Below are positions 48,970 through 57,938 of a stretch of 64,000 nt of DNA, one piece after another. Both the position numbers and the translations under genes were made by a program. The notes beneath the pieces are model-generated. The model was not told the DNA's origin. It was given only the letters and a program-made list of their open reading frames with translations, and ran no database searches. The DNA is taken from the NCBI RefSeq assembly GCF_002872075.1, contig NZ_PGGU01000016.1:453561-517560 (forward strand). The letters run 5' to 3'. The DNA is from Microbacterium aurantiacum. Lineage in GTDB: Bacteria > Actinomycetota > Actinomycetes > Actinomycetales > Microbacteriaceae. The first letter of the stretch is position 1. Each line of letters starts with the position of its first letter.

Positions 48970-51476
48970 TGGCCGGCGCACCGTTCGGCTTCGGCCGCCT
49001 GGTACGCGCAGACCTGCGGCACAGCCCGGGGAGCTTCATCGGCGTCGCCGTGTCGATCCTCGTCGCGACGGCGCTCATCACCGGTCTCGGGGTGCTCGTC
49101 GAATCCGGGATGCGCGGGGGCCTCGCACCGGAGAGATACACGAACGCCGACGTGATCGTCGGCGGCAGTCAATCGGTCGCCGTGGTCGAGGATCTTCCGG
49201 TGCCGCTTCTCGAGCGAGCGCCGCTGCCGGCGGATGCGGCATCGTACCTGTCTGCGCTGCCCGGCGTCGACGCCGTGGTCGCCGACGTCACGGTCGGGTT
49301 GGTCGCGGATGACGGACCGGTGCAGGCTCACCCCTGGTCGTCATCGGCGCTGACCGGGTACGAGATCGGCGAGGGGAGGGCGCCGACAGCACGTGACGAG
49401 GTCGTGGTGACGGGGCCGGACACCGGTGCGCTCGGCGATGTGCTGACGCTCTCGCACGGCGGAGACCCGGCGGAGTACCGGGTCGTCGGCGTCGCGGATG
49501 CGCCGGCCGAGATCATCCGTATCGGGCACGTGTTCCTCAGTGAAGCGCGGATCGCGCAGCTCGATCCCCACGGCGGCGCAGCCCAGGCCCTGGGAGTCTT
49601 CGCCGCCGAAGGCACCTCGCCCCAGACGCTCGCGCAGACGATCTCCGAGCGGTTCCCCGAACTCGCCGCGCGCACGGGCGATGGTCGTGGTGACGTCGAG
49701 TTCCTCGACTCCGGCGCCGCCCGGTCGTCGCTCGTGGCCATCGGCTCGGCGTTCGCCGGCACCTGCCTGCTGGTGGCGATGTTCATCGTCTCGGGCACGC
49801 TCTCGCTCTCGGTGCAGTCGCGCCGTCGCGATTTCGCGCTGCTCCGTGCCGTCGGGGCGAGTTCGGCGCAGGTGCATCGGCTCGTCGCCCGTGAGGTGCT
49901 CACCGTCTCGGCGCTCGCCGCAGCGATCGGCATCGTGCCGGGCTACTTCTTCGCCACGACGCTGCAGAGCGCCTTCGTGCAGGCCGGCGTCATCCCCGGC
50001 GACTTCGCGCTCGCGGTCAGCCCGATCCCCGCGGCGGTCGCGGTGCTGCTCGTTCTCGGCGCGGCGTGGGGTGCGGCGCGCATCGCCGCCAGTCGTCCGG
50101 CGCGCATCGATCCGATCGAGGCGTTGCGCGAGGCCGCCACCGGGCCGGCGACGATCAGCCTCGGCCGCACGATCACGGGCATCGTGTTCGCCGCCGCCGG
50201 GTTGTCGATCTCGACGGTTCCCCTGGTCATCCGCGGCCAGAGCGCCGCGGGCGCAGCGGCGGGTGCGTCGATCATCCTGATCATCGCGCTGGCGCTGCTC
50301 GGACCCGTGCTGGTGACCCACACGGTGCGCGGTATCGGAGTGGTCCTGCGGCGCACGTCGGCCGGCGGCTTCCTCGCATCGGCGAACGGCACCGTGAATG
50401 CACGGCGGTTCGCGTCGGCCATCACGCCCATCGCGCTCGGCATCTCGCTGGGACTCGTGCAGCTCGGAGCCCCGGCGATGATCGCCGGCGAGGCGAACGC
50501 GCAGACCCAAGCCGGCGTGATCGCCGAGCTGCGGCTGGGTGCGCCGGGCGGGCTGTCGGAGGCCGGCATCGAGGCGATCGCCGCGCAGTCCGGTGTCGTC
50601 GCGGTGAACCCGGTCACCGTGAGCCAGGCGGTTCTGGATCATCCCGAGTTCGGCGACGACCAGATCACCAGCTCGGACTTCGTGCTGCAGGGGATCGACC
50701 CCCGGACCGCACCGGCCACCATGGATCTCCGGGTGCAGGAGGGCTCGCTCGACGAGCTCGCCGGTGCCGGCGAGGTCGCTCTCAGCACCGATGCGCGACA
50801 GACGCTCGGGCTCGACGTCGGAGACACGCTCGTGGGGCACTTCGGCGACGGGGCGCCCCTCGAGGCGGAGGTCGTCGCGATCTACGAACGCGGTCTGGGG
50901 TTCGGGGATGTGACGATGGCGGGCGACGCGGTTCGCCCGCACACCACCGGCGGGCTGAGCGGGTTCGCCCTGGTCGACGTCGACGGCGACGTCGAGGCGG
51001 TGCGGACCGCGTTGACGGATGCAGGTTTCGCCGTGACCGGCGGAAGCGGCGCCGAAGCGGCCGGCGCCCAGGTGCGCTCGCAGCAGGGATGGGTGAACGC
51101 CGTGGCACTGATCGTGATCCTCGGGTACATCGCGATCGCCGTGGTGAACACGCTGATGATGGCGACCGGGGAGCGCTCGCGGGAGTTCGCGCTCCTGCAG
51201 CTCATCGGAGCATCCCGTCGTCAGGTGCGAGGCATGATGCGAACCGAGGCGCTGATCCTCGCGGTCCTCGCGCTGGTGTTCGGTGTCGCGATCGCCGTGC
51301 CGCCGCTGGTCGGCATGAGCATGGGCATCACCGGGCAGCCCATCCCGGCGCTGCCGCTGCTGCCCTCGGTGATCGTGATCGGCTCGATGTGTGCGCTGGC
51401 TCTCGTGTCGCTGGCCGTGGCGACCCGCTCGGCGATGCGCATGCGCCCGGTGGAGGAGATCGGTTCGCGGCAGTAG
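48969..51476 (+). CDS. FtsX-like ABC transporter permease (two-repeat, BceB/MacB-like)
   Basis: 835 aa from the ATG at 48969, whose ribosome site is GGGGGAA (48957-48963); ATG 48963 and GTG 48966 are in frame too. One N-terminal helix (about 20-42), a large extracytoplasmic domain, then three helices (about 255-385, with RRDFALLRAVGASSAQVHRL), a second helix and extracytoplasmic domain, and a final three-helix group with REFALLQLIGASRRQVRGM. Two FtsX domains joined in one chain are usual in actinobacterial permeases. They tie to antimicrobial-peptide resistance or lipoprotein handling. Confidence 0.92.
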   Translation: MAGAPFGFGRLVRADLRHSPGSFIGVAVSILVATALITGLGVLVESGMRGGLAPERYTNADVIVGGSQSVAVVEDLPVPLLERAPLPADAASYLSALPGVDAVVADVTVGLVADDGPVQAHPWSSSALTGYEIGEGRAPTARDEVVVTGPDTGALGDVLTLSHGGDPAEYRVVGVADAPAEIIRIGHVFLSEARIAQLDPHGGAAQALGVFAAEGTSPQTLAQTISERFPELAARTGDGRGDVEFLDSGAARSSLVAIGSAFAGTCLLVAMFIVSGTLSLSVQSRRRDFALLRAVGASSAQVHRLVAREVLTVSALAAAIGIVPGYFFATTLQSAFVQAGVIPGDFALAVSPIPAAVAVLLVLGAAWGAARIAASRPARIDPIEALREAATGPATISLGRTITGIVFAAAGLSISTVPLVIRGQSAAGAAAGASIILIIALALLGPVLVTHTVRGIGVVLRRTSAGGFLASANGTVNARRFASAITPIALGISLGLVQLGAPAMIAGEANAQTQAGVIAELRLGAPGGLSEAGIEAIAAQSGVVAVNPVTVSQAVLDHPEFGDDQITSSDFVLQGIDPRTAPATMDLRVQEGSLDELAGAGEVALSTDARQTLGLDVGDTLVGHFGDGAPLEAEVVAIYERGLGFGDVTMAGDAVRPHTTGGLSGFALVDVDGDVEAVRTALTDAGFAVTGGSGAEAAGAQVRSQQGWVNAVALIVILGYIAIAVVNTLMMATGERSREFALLQLIGASRRQVRGMMRTEALILAVLALVFGVAIAVPPLVGMSMGITGQPIPALPLLPSVIVIGSMCALALVSLAVATRSAMRMRPVEEIGSRQ

Positions 51477-51561
51477 CGCTCCCGGAACCATCGGAGGGCG
51501 TCGTGGCTCCGGCCGCGGCGCCCTCCGCGCAACCCCCTCGCGCCTTCCGCGCCCCGACGCG

Positions 51562-51567
51562 TAGCCT
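51562..51567 (+). promoter_or_regulatory. Leaderless -10 box of the lipase maturation factor gene
   Basis: TAGCCT then six bases (ggcgcc) and the GTG at 51574. Confidence 0.5.
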
Positions 51568-51573
51568 GGCGCC

Positions 51574-53040
51574 GTGGACGGGTTCGCCGCTGTCGATTTC
51601 GGGTTCGCGCGCGAGGTGCTCCAGCGGGGCATCGCCGCGCTGTACCTCGTCGCGTTCGTTTCCACGCTGAACCAGTTCCGCCCGCTCCTGGGTGAACGCG
51701 GCTTGCTGCCGGCTCCGGCGCTGCTGGAGTGGGTCGCGTCGCGCGAGACGCGGAAACGGATGCTGCACCCGACGCTGTTCCGCCGCATCGGCTACACAGA
51801 CCGCCGGCTCGCGATTCTGTGCTGGGCGGGAATCGTCATCTCGGCATCCCTCGTCATCGGTCTCCCTCAGCTCGGCCCGCCCTGGGCGCCGATGCTCGCC
51901 TTCCTGGCCCTGTACCTCGGATACATGTCGGTCGTGAGCATCGGGCAGACGTTCTACTCGTTCGGCTGGGAGATGCTGCTGCTCGAGGCCGGATTCCTCG
52001 CCGCGTTCCTCGGCTCGAACGATCAGCCGCCGCCGACGGTCGTGATCGTGCTGTTCTGGTGGCTGCTGTTCCGGCTCGAGTTCGGCGCCGGGATGATCAA
52101 GATCCGCGGCGGTCGGGAATGGCGCGACCTCACCGCGCTGATGTTTCACCACGAGACGCAGCCGATGCCCGGTCCGCTCAGCCGGCAGGCGCACCTGCTG
52201 CCGCGGTGGCTGCACCGGATCGAGGTCGTGGGCAACCACTTCGCACAGCTGATCGTGCCCTTCTTCCTGTTCGCGCCGATCCTGTCGCTCTGGGTGGAGG
52301 GTCCGGTCCCGCAGATCATCGGGGCCTGTGCCGCCGCGGTGGTGATCGTGACGCAGGCCTGGCTCGTGCTCACCGGCAACTTCGCCTGGCTGAACTGGGC
52401 GACGATCGTGATCGGGTTCTCGGCGGTCGGGATCCCCGGCATCGGGGCGGCGCCTGCCGCGGCGAGCCCGTGGCCGGGCCTCCCGCTCTACTGGTTCGCG
52501 ATCACGTGCGCCGTCGGCATCCTGTACCTCGCCGTGAGCTGGCCCTCGCTGCGCAACCTCGCCGCGCGGCGGCAGCTGATGAACGCGAGTTTCAACCGGT
52601 GGCAGCTCGCGAACGCGTACGGGGCCTTCGGCACGGTGACGAAGCAGCGGATCGAGATCGTCGTGGAAGGCACCGACCATGACGATCCGGATGCCGCGGA
52701 CTGGCGCGAGTACGAGTTCAAGGGCAAGCCCGGTGATGTGCGCCGCATCCCGCGGCAGTTCGCCCCGTACCATCTGCGTCTGGACTGGCTGATGTGGTTC
52801 CTGCCGCTCGGCCACTCGCTCGACGACTGGTTCACGGTGTTCCTCATCCGGCTGCTCGAGGCGGATGCTCCGACGCTCGCGCTGCTCCGGCATGATCCGT
52901 TCGACGGCACGCCGCCGCGCTGGGTGCGGGCGGTGTCGTACCGCTACCGCTTCGCCACCCGCGCGGAGCGGCGCGCCGAGGGCGTCCGCTGGGTGCGCAC
53001 CGGACGGCGGGTCGTCATGGGGCCGGTCGGACTTCGCTGA
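51574..53040 (+). CDS. Lipase maturation factor family protein (LMF1-like)
   Basis: 488 aa. About nine membrane helices through residue 320, then a soluble C-terminal domain of about 130 residues. Family motifs include SIGQTFYSFGWEMLLLEAGF, FRLEFGAGMIKIRGGREWRD, LTALMFHHETQPMPGPLS and, in the C-terminus, 'RRIPRQFAPYHLRLDWLMWFLPLG'. In vertebrates LMF1 folds lipases in the ER; the bacterial role is unknown, possibly chaperoning or processing exported lipases or lipids. The GTG start has TAGCCT six bases upstream and no ribosome site. Confidence 0.9.
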   Translation: MDGFAAVDFGFAREVLQRGIAALYLVAFVSTLNQFRPLLGERGLLPAPALLEWVASRETRKRMLHPTLFRRIGYTDRRLAILCWAGIVISASLVIGLPQLGPPWAPMLAFLALYLGYMSVVSIGQTFYSFGWEMLLLEAGFLAAFLGSNDQPPPTVVIVLFWWLLFRLEFGAGMIKIRGGREWRDLTALMFHHETQPMPGPLSRQAHLLPRWLHRIEVVGNHFAQLIVPFFLFAPILSLWVEGPVPQIIGACAAAVVIVTQAWLVLTGNFAWLNWATIVIGFSAVGIPGIGAAPAAASPWPGLPLYWFAITCAVGILYLAVSWPSLRNLAARRQLMNASFNRWQLANAYGAFGTVTKQRIEIVVEGTDHDDPDAADWREYEFKGKPGDVRRIPRQFAPYHLRLDWLMWFLPLGHSLDDWFTVFLIRLLEADAPTLALLRHDPFDGTPPRWVRAVSYRYRFATRAERRAEGVRWVRTGRRVVMGPVGLR

Positions 53041-53074
53041 GCACCGCGTGCCCGGTGTGCTCTCCGCGCGCTCG

Positions 53075-53141
53075 GAAGGAGATCGCACGCACCGAAGGAG
53101 CGGATGCTGTCTTCGGTCCTTCTCGGCGTGTGATCTCCTTC
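53075..53141. repeat. Nested inverted repeat between the LMF-like and acidic protein genes
   Basis: GAAGGAGATCGCACGC (53075-53090) pairs with GCGTGTGATCTCCTTC (53126-53141) with one mismatch. Inside, ACCGAAG pairs with CTTCGGT. It sits after the LMF-like gene, and could be a terminator or a second class of small palindrome. No T run follows. Confidence 0.65.
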
Positions 53142-53195
53142 GCAGCGTGTGCGGCCGCAGTCCTGAAGATTCAGGTGAGGAAAAGGCGGGTGCGA

Positions 53196-53201
53196 GAGAA
53201 T
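53196..53201 (+). promoter_or_regulatory. Leaderless -10 box of the acidic protein gene
   Basis: GAGAAT, a weaker -10 match, then six bases (gtcggt) and the ATG at 53208. Confidence 0.4.
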
Positions 53202-53207
53202 GTCGGT

Positions 53208-53735
53208 ATGGAACGCTCTGCGCTGGACGCCCTCCTCGCCCGCATCTCCGACAGTGGTCTGCTCGATGACCCGGTCGTGGAGAACGGCGTCGTCCAGGGA
53301 CGAGCGATTCTGGATGCTGCGGGCGCGGCCGTCACAGTCAACGTCGATCCCGAATCGGAAGACGACGCCGACCCCGATCTCGACGCGCTGATCGACGGCG
53401 TGACGCGCATCCTCTCCGTCAACGAGAGCAGCTGGAGGGCCGTGATCGATGCGGTCGCCGAGGACCTCGAGGAGGCAGTGGCCGACGAGGAGATCATCGA
53501 GCAGACCGACCTCCGTGCCGAACTCGAAGTCACCTCGATCGTCGTGTTCGCCGACGCCGTGCTGCTCGGGTTCGACGCGCCGAAGCAGTTCCCGGATTCG
53601 CGCATCGTCGTGCAGCTCGACGACGAACTGGAGATCGCGAACATCGAGGTCACCGATCGGGACGGCGCCGAGACGGTCGACTTCGACTCGCTCGACGACC
53701 TTCTCGATCACATCAGCGACGCCGACGAGCGCTGA
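53208..53735 (+). CDS. Highly acidic protein of unknown function
   Basis: 175 aa from the ATG at 53208. Asp and Glu dominate: 'NVDPESEDDADPDLDALIDG', 'AEDLEEAVADEEIIEQTDLRAE' (shown in parts), ending in a run of Asp and Leu. It has no cysteines and no membrane segment. The pattern of alternating strands and helices (AAVTVNVD, SIVVFADAVLLGFD, 'SRIVVQLDDELEIANIEVTD') suggests a compact fold, possibly DUF2004-like, but I cannot confirm it. A leaderless -10 box fits the start. It converges with the spermidine-synthase-like gene (18-bp gap). Confidence 0.7.
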   Translation: MERSALDALLARISDSGLLDDPVVENGVVQGRAILDAAGAAVTVNVDPESEDDADPDLDALIDGVTRILSVNESSWRAVIDAVAEDLEEAVADEEIIEQTDLRAELEVTSIVVFADAVLLGFDAPKQFPDSRIVVQLDDELEIANIEVTDRDGAETVDFDSLDDLLDHISDADER

Positions 53736-53753
53736 GCTCAGCTGCTTCCCGCG

Positions 53754-54461
53754 TCAGCGTCGGCTGCGCGCCACGTACACCGAATTGGACGACATCCCGC
53801 CGGTGACCGGATTGTCGAAGTCGACGACGTGAGCGACGGCGTCGTCGAAGACGGCGTTCAGCTCGACCATGAAAGCGTCGTCGGGCGGGTCATCCGACCA
53901 CAGGGCGAACACGCCGCCCGCGGCGAGGTGCCGGTCGAGACGGCGCAGCCCGGCCGCGTCGTACAGGTCGGCATGCGTGGGGTCGAGCTGGTGGCGTGGC
54001 GAGTGATCGACGTCGAGCAGGATGGCCGAGTACCCGCCGTGTCCTTCCGCGGGTTCCGCGCGTATCACGGCGAAGAAGTCGTCCTCGACCAGGGTCGTGC
54101 GCGGGTCGCTGACGAGCTCGGTCGACGCCGGCAGCAGCGTCCGCTCGTGCCAGCCGATGACAGCACCGAGTCTGTCGATCACCGTGAGCGAGCGCACCCG
54201 GTCATCGCGCAGCGCGGCGACCGCCGTGTATCCGAGACCGAGGCCGCCGACCAGCACCGACAGATCCGTGCCTGTGACCGCGGCGAGGCCCAGGTTCGCG
54301 AGTTCCTCTTCGGCGACCGTGAACAGGCTCGACATCAGGTACTCGTCGCCGAGCTTGACCTCGTAGATCTCCTGGCCCACCGCCGGCTCCGTGCGCCGCC
54401 GCAGCATGAGGTCCCCGATTGGGGTCTGCTGCCAGTCAAGTTCCTCGAACCGAGTGATCAC
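53754..54461 (-). CDS. Spermidine synthase-like methyltransferase-fold protein
   Basis: 235 aa from the GTG at 54461, with a GGAGGG ribosome site. The fold is that of spermidine synthases: SVLVGGLGLGYTAVAALRD (cofactor loop), LTVIDRLGAVIGW, 'DPRTTLVEDDFFAVIR' and SAILLDVDHSPRH. It lacks the full Asp-rich polyamine-binding site of true SpeE (GGGDG is GGLGL here), so activity as an aminopropyltransferase is doubtful. It may be a SAM-dependent enzyme of another kind. It lies downstream of and on the same strand as corA (55-bp gap). Confidence 0.8.
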   Translation of the reverse strand: MITRFEELDWQQTPIGDLMLRRRTEPAVGQEIYEVKLGDEYLMSSLFTVAEEELANLGLAAVTGTDLSVLVGGLGLGYTAVAALRDDRVRSLTVIDRLGAVIGWHERTLLPASTELVSDPRTTLVEDDFFAVIRAEPAEGHGGYSAILLDVDHSPRHQLDPTHADLYDAAGLRRLDRHLAAGGVFALWSDDPPDDAFMVELNAVFDDAVAHVVDFDNPVTGGMSSNSVYVARSRR

Positions 54462-54516
54462 TGCGGCATCCCTCCGTCGATGATCACCCTACCGCGGCAC
54501 CACCGACGTCCCGGGG

Positions 54517-55518
54517 TCAGAGCCACCGCTTGTACTTGAACACCCCGTACAGCGCGACCGCGAACGCCGCCATCCCGCCGATCGCGAGGGGGTAGCCGTA
54601 CGTCCAGTGGGTCTCGGGCATCACGTCGAAGTTCATGCCGTACACGGTGCCGACGAGCGTCGGCGCGAAGATGATCGCCGCCCACGAGGAGATCTTCTTG
54701 ATCTCGTCGTTCTGGGCGAGACCCGCTTCCGAGTGACGGCGGGCGACGAGGGCGGACTGCACGGTGAGCGCGTTCTCGAGGATCGCCCGGTACGAGTCCA
54801 CCCGCTCGTTGACCCGGATGACGTGATCGAGCACGTCACGCAGCGACCGCTGCAGCTCCTCGTCGATGCGGTACTTGTCCGATCCTCGGCGCAGCCATTC
54901 CAGCATCCCGGCGAGCGGGTGCACCGCACGCTGGAAGTTGATGACCTCGCGGGAGAGCTCATAGATGCGGCGGGAGAGCGCGTCGTCGTCGCTGTCGCCG
55001 AACAGCTGGTCCTCGATCTCGTCGATGTCGTTCTCGAGTCCGGCGACGATCGGCTCGTACTCGTCGACGACCTCGTCGAGGATCGCGTAGAGCACGGCCT
55101 CGGGTCCCATCGCGAGCAGCTCGGGGTTCGCCTCCATGCGCCGGCGCACCGCGGCGAGGTTCGGCGACTCGGCGTGCCGGATCGTCACCACGAAGTCGGG
55201 GCCGATGAACAGGTGCAGCTCGCCGAACTCGATCGACTCCTGCTCGTCGCGATAGCGGGCCGGGCGCAGCACCGCGAAGAGGGTGTCGCCGTAGCGCTCC
55301 ACCTTCGAGCGCTGGTGGCCGGAGAGCGCGTCCTCCACGGCGAGCGGATGCAGATCGAATTCGCGCGCCACCGAGGCGACCTCCTGCGGGCTCGGCCGGT
55401 AGAGGCCGATCCACGCGATGCCGCCGAGCGCGCCGAGCGTGCGCGACGTGTCGTCGAGGTTGATGAGGGTCTCCACGCGACGTCCGTGGACGTATACGCC
55501 GTTGTCGATGAGCGCCAT
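54517..55518 (-). CDS. corA: Magnesium/cobalt transporter CorA
   Basis: 333 aa from the ATG at 55518 (a frame to 55545 adds nine basic residues without a better ribosome site). A large cytoplasmic domain (about 1-265) with long helices, then two C-terminal membrane helices. The pore signature is YGMNFDVMPE, the invariant GMN with the MPE-type loop, and a basic end YKRWL. It would import Mg2+ (also Co2+ or Ni2+) under control of cytoplasmic Mg2+. I looked for an M-box riboswitch upstream and saw none I could support. Confidence 0.95.
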   Translation of the reverse strand: MALIDNGVYVHGRRVETLINLDDTSRTLGALGGIAWIGLYRPSPQEVASVAREFDLHPLAVEDALSGHQRSKVERYGDTLFAVLRPARYRDEQESIEFGELHLFIGPDFVVTIRHAESPNLAAVRRRMEANPELLAMGPEAVLYAILDEVVDEYEPIVAGLENDIDEIEDQLFGDSDDDALSRRIYELSREVINFQRAVHPLAGMLEWLRRGSDKYRIDEELQRSLRDVLDHVIRVNERVDSYRAILENALTVQSALVARRHSEAGLAQNDEIKKISSWAAIIFAPTLVGTVYGMNFDVMPETHWTYGYPLAIGGMAAFAVALYGVFKYKRWL

Positions 55519-55812
55519 GATGCGCTTCCGTTCTCGCAGGCGCACGCAGCTTCCGACTGGGTGCGCAGATTCGTCAGGGGTGCGGGGATGACGCCGCCGA
55601 CGGCTGCGGAGAAGGACGTGCGAATGCGGAGCTGATGCTCAACGCGCAAGCGCAGGGAGTCGCGACGCAGCGAGGGCGGCGCCGTAACTATCGTCGGACA
55701 TCGCCATCACCGCCTTTCGGACTCTCGGGGGCCTTTGGCCCGACTCGACAGCTTACTCCGGTGAACCGGCGGCGAGGTGTCAGGATGCCGGGAGCCCGCG
55801 ACAAGGAGAACC
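55519..55812. other. Intergenic region between corA and the DUF4442 gene
   Basis: The divergent promoters of corA (minus) and the DUF4442 gene (plus) must lie here. A slightly AT-richer spot, CGTAACTATCG near 55683-55693, is a candidate -10 area. I see no riboswitch, hairpin or gene. Confidence 0.4.
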
Positions 55813-56304
55813 ATGACCACCTCGCCCATCAAGAAGGCCTACCGGGCTCTGCATGATCGTCCGCTCGGGCAGTGGATCTTCAGCGCGATCGTGAGCCTGA
55901 AGGCTCCGTACTTCCGCACCATCCGACCGACGATCGTCTCGCTCGAGCCGGGCCGGGGCGAGGCGCGCATGCGCGACCGGTGGGGAGTGCACAACCACAT
56001 CGGCACGGTGCACGCCATCGCCTGCTGCAACCTGGCCGAGCTGGTTGCCGGCACCACCATCGACTTCTCATTGCCGGAGTCGCATCGCTGGATCCCCAAG
56101 GGCATGAACGTCGGCTACCTCAAGAAGGCGAAGGGCACACTCACCGCGGTCGGGACGATCGAGGGCTTGGACACCTTGGCCGCCGACGAGGCGCGCGATG
56201 TCATCGTCTCGGTCGATGTCACCGACCCCGCCGGGCTCGTCGTCGTGCACGCCGACATCACCATGTGGGTGACGCCGCGCCGGACCGCGGCGAGCGCGAC
56301 CTGA
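55813..56304 (+). CDS. DUF4442 hotdog-fold protein (thioesterase-like)
   Basis: 163 aa from the ATG at 55813 with AAGGAG upstream. Motifs include MRDRWGVHNHIGTVHAIACC, where the HNHIGTVHA segment is the DUF4442 hotdog motif carrying a candidate Asn/His active centre, followed by ELVAGTTIDFSLP and 'RWIPKGMNVGYLKKAKG'. The family resembles acyl-CoA thioesterases (PaaI/YiiD type). The substrate is unknown. It converges with the membrane protein gene ending at 56312. Confidence 0.85.
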   Translation: MTTSPIKKAYRALHDRPLGQWIFSAIVSLKAPYFRTIRPTIVSLEPGRGEARMRDRWGVHNHIGTVHAIACCNLAELVAGTTIDFSLPESHRWIPKGMNVGYLKKAKGTLTAVGTIEGLDTLAADEARDVIVSVDVTDPAGLVVVHADITMWVTPRRTAASAT

Positions 56305-56311
56305 GGGGAAG

Positions 56312-57067
56312 CTAGGAGTCTTCGGGCGCGGGCTTCCTGACGGGCGCGGAGATCTCGCGCGCGACCTGCTTCTCGAGGACGGTCACCGCCGCGTCGGAGA
56401 GCAGGATCAGGCCGTCGAGCTCCTCGCGGACGCGCTTGTACGCGACGTTGCGCTCGGCCTGGGTCGCCGACTCGTCGATGGCGACCTTGAGCAGCTGCTG
56501 CGCGCGATCGAGGCGCTTGCGCTCCGGCTCCGTGAAAGTCGAGTCGCGCAGGCGCCGGGCATCCTTCTCGGCGATCTCGAACGCCACGGCGTAGTTGCCG
56601 ACGGCATCCAGGTACTCGGAGACCTGCCGATCCGACACCTGGGCATCCGCAGACGCCGGGCGCAGAGCATCCGCCGTCTTCTTCGCCCTCAGGAACGCGG
56701 CCGTCAGCGGCTGGCGGCCGTCGCTCATCGCGGGGAAGGCGATGAGCTTCGCCACGTCGAGTTCGTAGTCGAGCCAGCGCGCCGTGATCTCGTCATGCTC
56801 GGTGAAGAGCCGGCCGAGCAGTTCGCTCGGGACGACGGATGCCGTGGTGTCGACGATCTGCGGGCCGCCGTGCCTGCCGCCGCGGGTGAGGGAGCGGGCC
56901 TCGATCTCGGCCGTCTTCAGCTCAGCCTTCATGCGCAGCGTCTCGAGCCGGCGCTCGTGTCGGCGCTTCGCGCTCTGCTCCCACGCCTTCGCGGCGCCAC
57001 CGGCCATGCCCAGCAGTGGGAACGCCAGCCACCAGTAGTGCCCGAGAAAGGTGAAGAACGGTTCCAT
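56312..57067 (-). CDS. Membrane-anchored coiled-coil protein of unknown function
   Basis: 251 aa. One N-terminal membrane helix (residues 8-27, WWLAFPLLGMAGGAAKAW region) is followed by a charged coiled coil (KRRHERRLETLRMKAELKT), then a helical domain without recognised motifs. It may be a scaffold or a phage-shock-like protein, but that is a guess. TAGGCT lies nine bases before the ATG, within the last codons of the upstream gene, so both internal and read-through transcription are possible (12-bp gap to the preceding gene). Confidence 0.75.
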   Translation of the reverse strand: MEPFFTFLGHYWWLAFPLLGMAGGAAKAWEQSAKRRHERRLETLRMKAELKTAEIEARSLTRGGRHGGPQIVDTTASVVPSELLGRLFTEHDEITARWLDYELDVAKLIAFPAMSDGRQPLTAAFLRAKKTADALRPASADAQVSDRQVSEYLDAVGNYAVAFEIAEKDARRLRDSTFTEPERKRLDRAQQLLKVAIDESATQAERNVAYKRVREELDGLILLSDAAVTVLEKQVAREISAPVRKPAPEDS

Positions 57068-57079
57068 GATGGCCTCAGC

Positions 57080-57889
57080 CTACTTCGCGCGCCGGTCGTC
57101 AGCCCTGCGGATTCGGCGGAAGAATGACCAGACGCTGACGCCGAGAACCGCGACCGCGAGGATGATCGCCGTCCAGGCGACGGCGGGTTCCACGGGGGTT
57201 CCTGTCCAGCGCTCGACGGCGATCCAGGCGAGCCCCCAGTAGGTCGCGACGGCGGGTGCCCAGCGCCCGCCGCTCCACGCGGTGGCGAGCGCCAGCAGGC
57301 CGACACCGCAGAGAGCGACGATGGCCGGCCACGCCGGGGCCTCCGCCCACCCGTCGACGCCGATCGACGTGAGCCAGGCGGCGAGGTTCGCCACCGTGGC
57401 GACAGTGACCCAGCCGAGGTACAGGCCGATCACGCCGTCGACGAGCACGATCTCGGCGATCGTCCCGCGGCGGTCCCGCCGGCGCAGGCGCGCGAAGGTC
57501 GCGAGCAGCACCACGAGCAGCACGACGATGATCACCATCGACTCCGCGATGCGCGACGCCTGCACGCACCCGATCCACACCGCGTTGAGCAGGGAGGATG
57601 CCGCGACACCGTAGCCGACCGATCGATGGGTCGCCTTGGCCGCCTGCGAGGGGAACGACTGCCAGACCGCGTATCCGAACAGGCCGATGTAGATGACCGA
57701 CCAGATGCCGAACGCGGCACCCGCGGGCGCGAGTACCGTCGCATCCGACGCGAACGCGCCGCCCGCGGCATCCTTGATCGGGGTGCCTCCGAGCACACCG
57801 GAACCCACGAACGCCAGCACCACGGCCGCCAGTACTGTGACCGCGACGATCACCTGGCGGATGCGGTCGGACCTCATCGTCTCGCTCAT
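57080..57889 (-). CDS. TspO/MBR-like (tryptophan-rich sensory-type) membrane protein
   Basis: 269 aa from the ATG at 57889, with TATGCT exactly six bases upstream. Seven or more membrane helices. The middle 'PAGAAFGIWSVIYIGLFGYAVWQSFP' closely recalls the TspO-type opening (PxxxFxxVWxxLY), and Trp residues lie at helix ends, as in TspO relatives. True TspO has five helices and about 160 aa; this larger form is the actinobacterial relative often annotated as tryptophan-rich sensory protein. The ligand is unknown, and porphyrin binding is known only for TspO proper. Confidence 0.75.
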   Translation of the reverse strand: MSETMRSDRIRQVIVAVTVLAAVVLAFVGSGVLGGTPIKDAAGGAFASDATVLAPAGAAFGIWSVIYIGLFGYAVWQSFPSQAAKATHRSVGYGVAASSLLNAVWIGCVQASRIAESMVIIVVLLVVLLATFARLRRRDRRGTIAEIVLVDGVIGLYLGWVTVATVANLAAWLTSIGVDGWAEAPAWPAIVALCGVGLLALATAWSGGRWAPAVATYWGLAWIAVERWTGTPVEPAVAWTAIILAVAVLGVSVWSFFRRIRRADDRRAK

Positions 57890-57895
57890 GCCGTC

Positions 57896-57901
57896 AGCAT
57901 A
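57896..57901 (-). promoter_or_regulatory. Leaderless -10 box of the TspO-like gene
   Basis: TATGCT on the minus strand, then six bases (gacggc), then ATG at 57889. Confidence 0.55.
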
Positions 57902-57938
57902 CGCAGCAGGACGGACTCGACCGGGGAGCCGGCACGCC

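Noticed and set aside
49341..51788. 815-codon open frame on the minus strand opposite the FtsX-like permease
   Set aside because: Low-complexity Arg/His/Gly composition, no motifs, and it spans the permease end and the start of the LMF-like gene. A shadow frame.
55519..55812. Mg2+-sensing M-box riboswitch upstream of corA
   Set aside because: I looked for paired stems and conserved loop sequences on the minus strand and could not find a consistent set.
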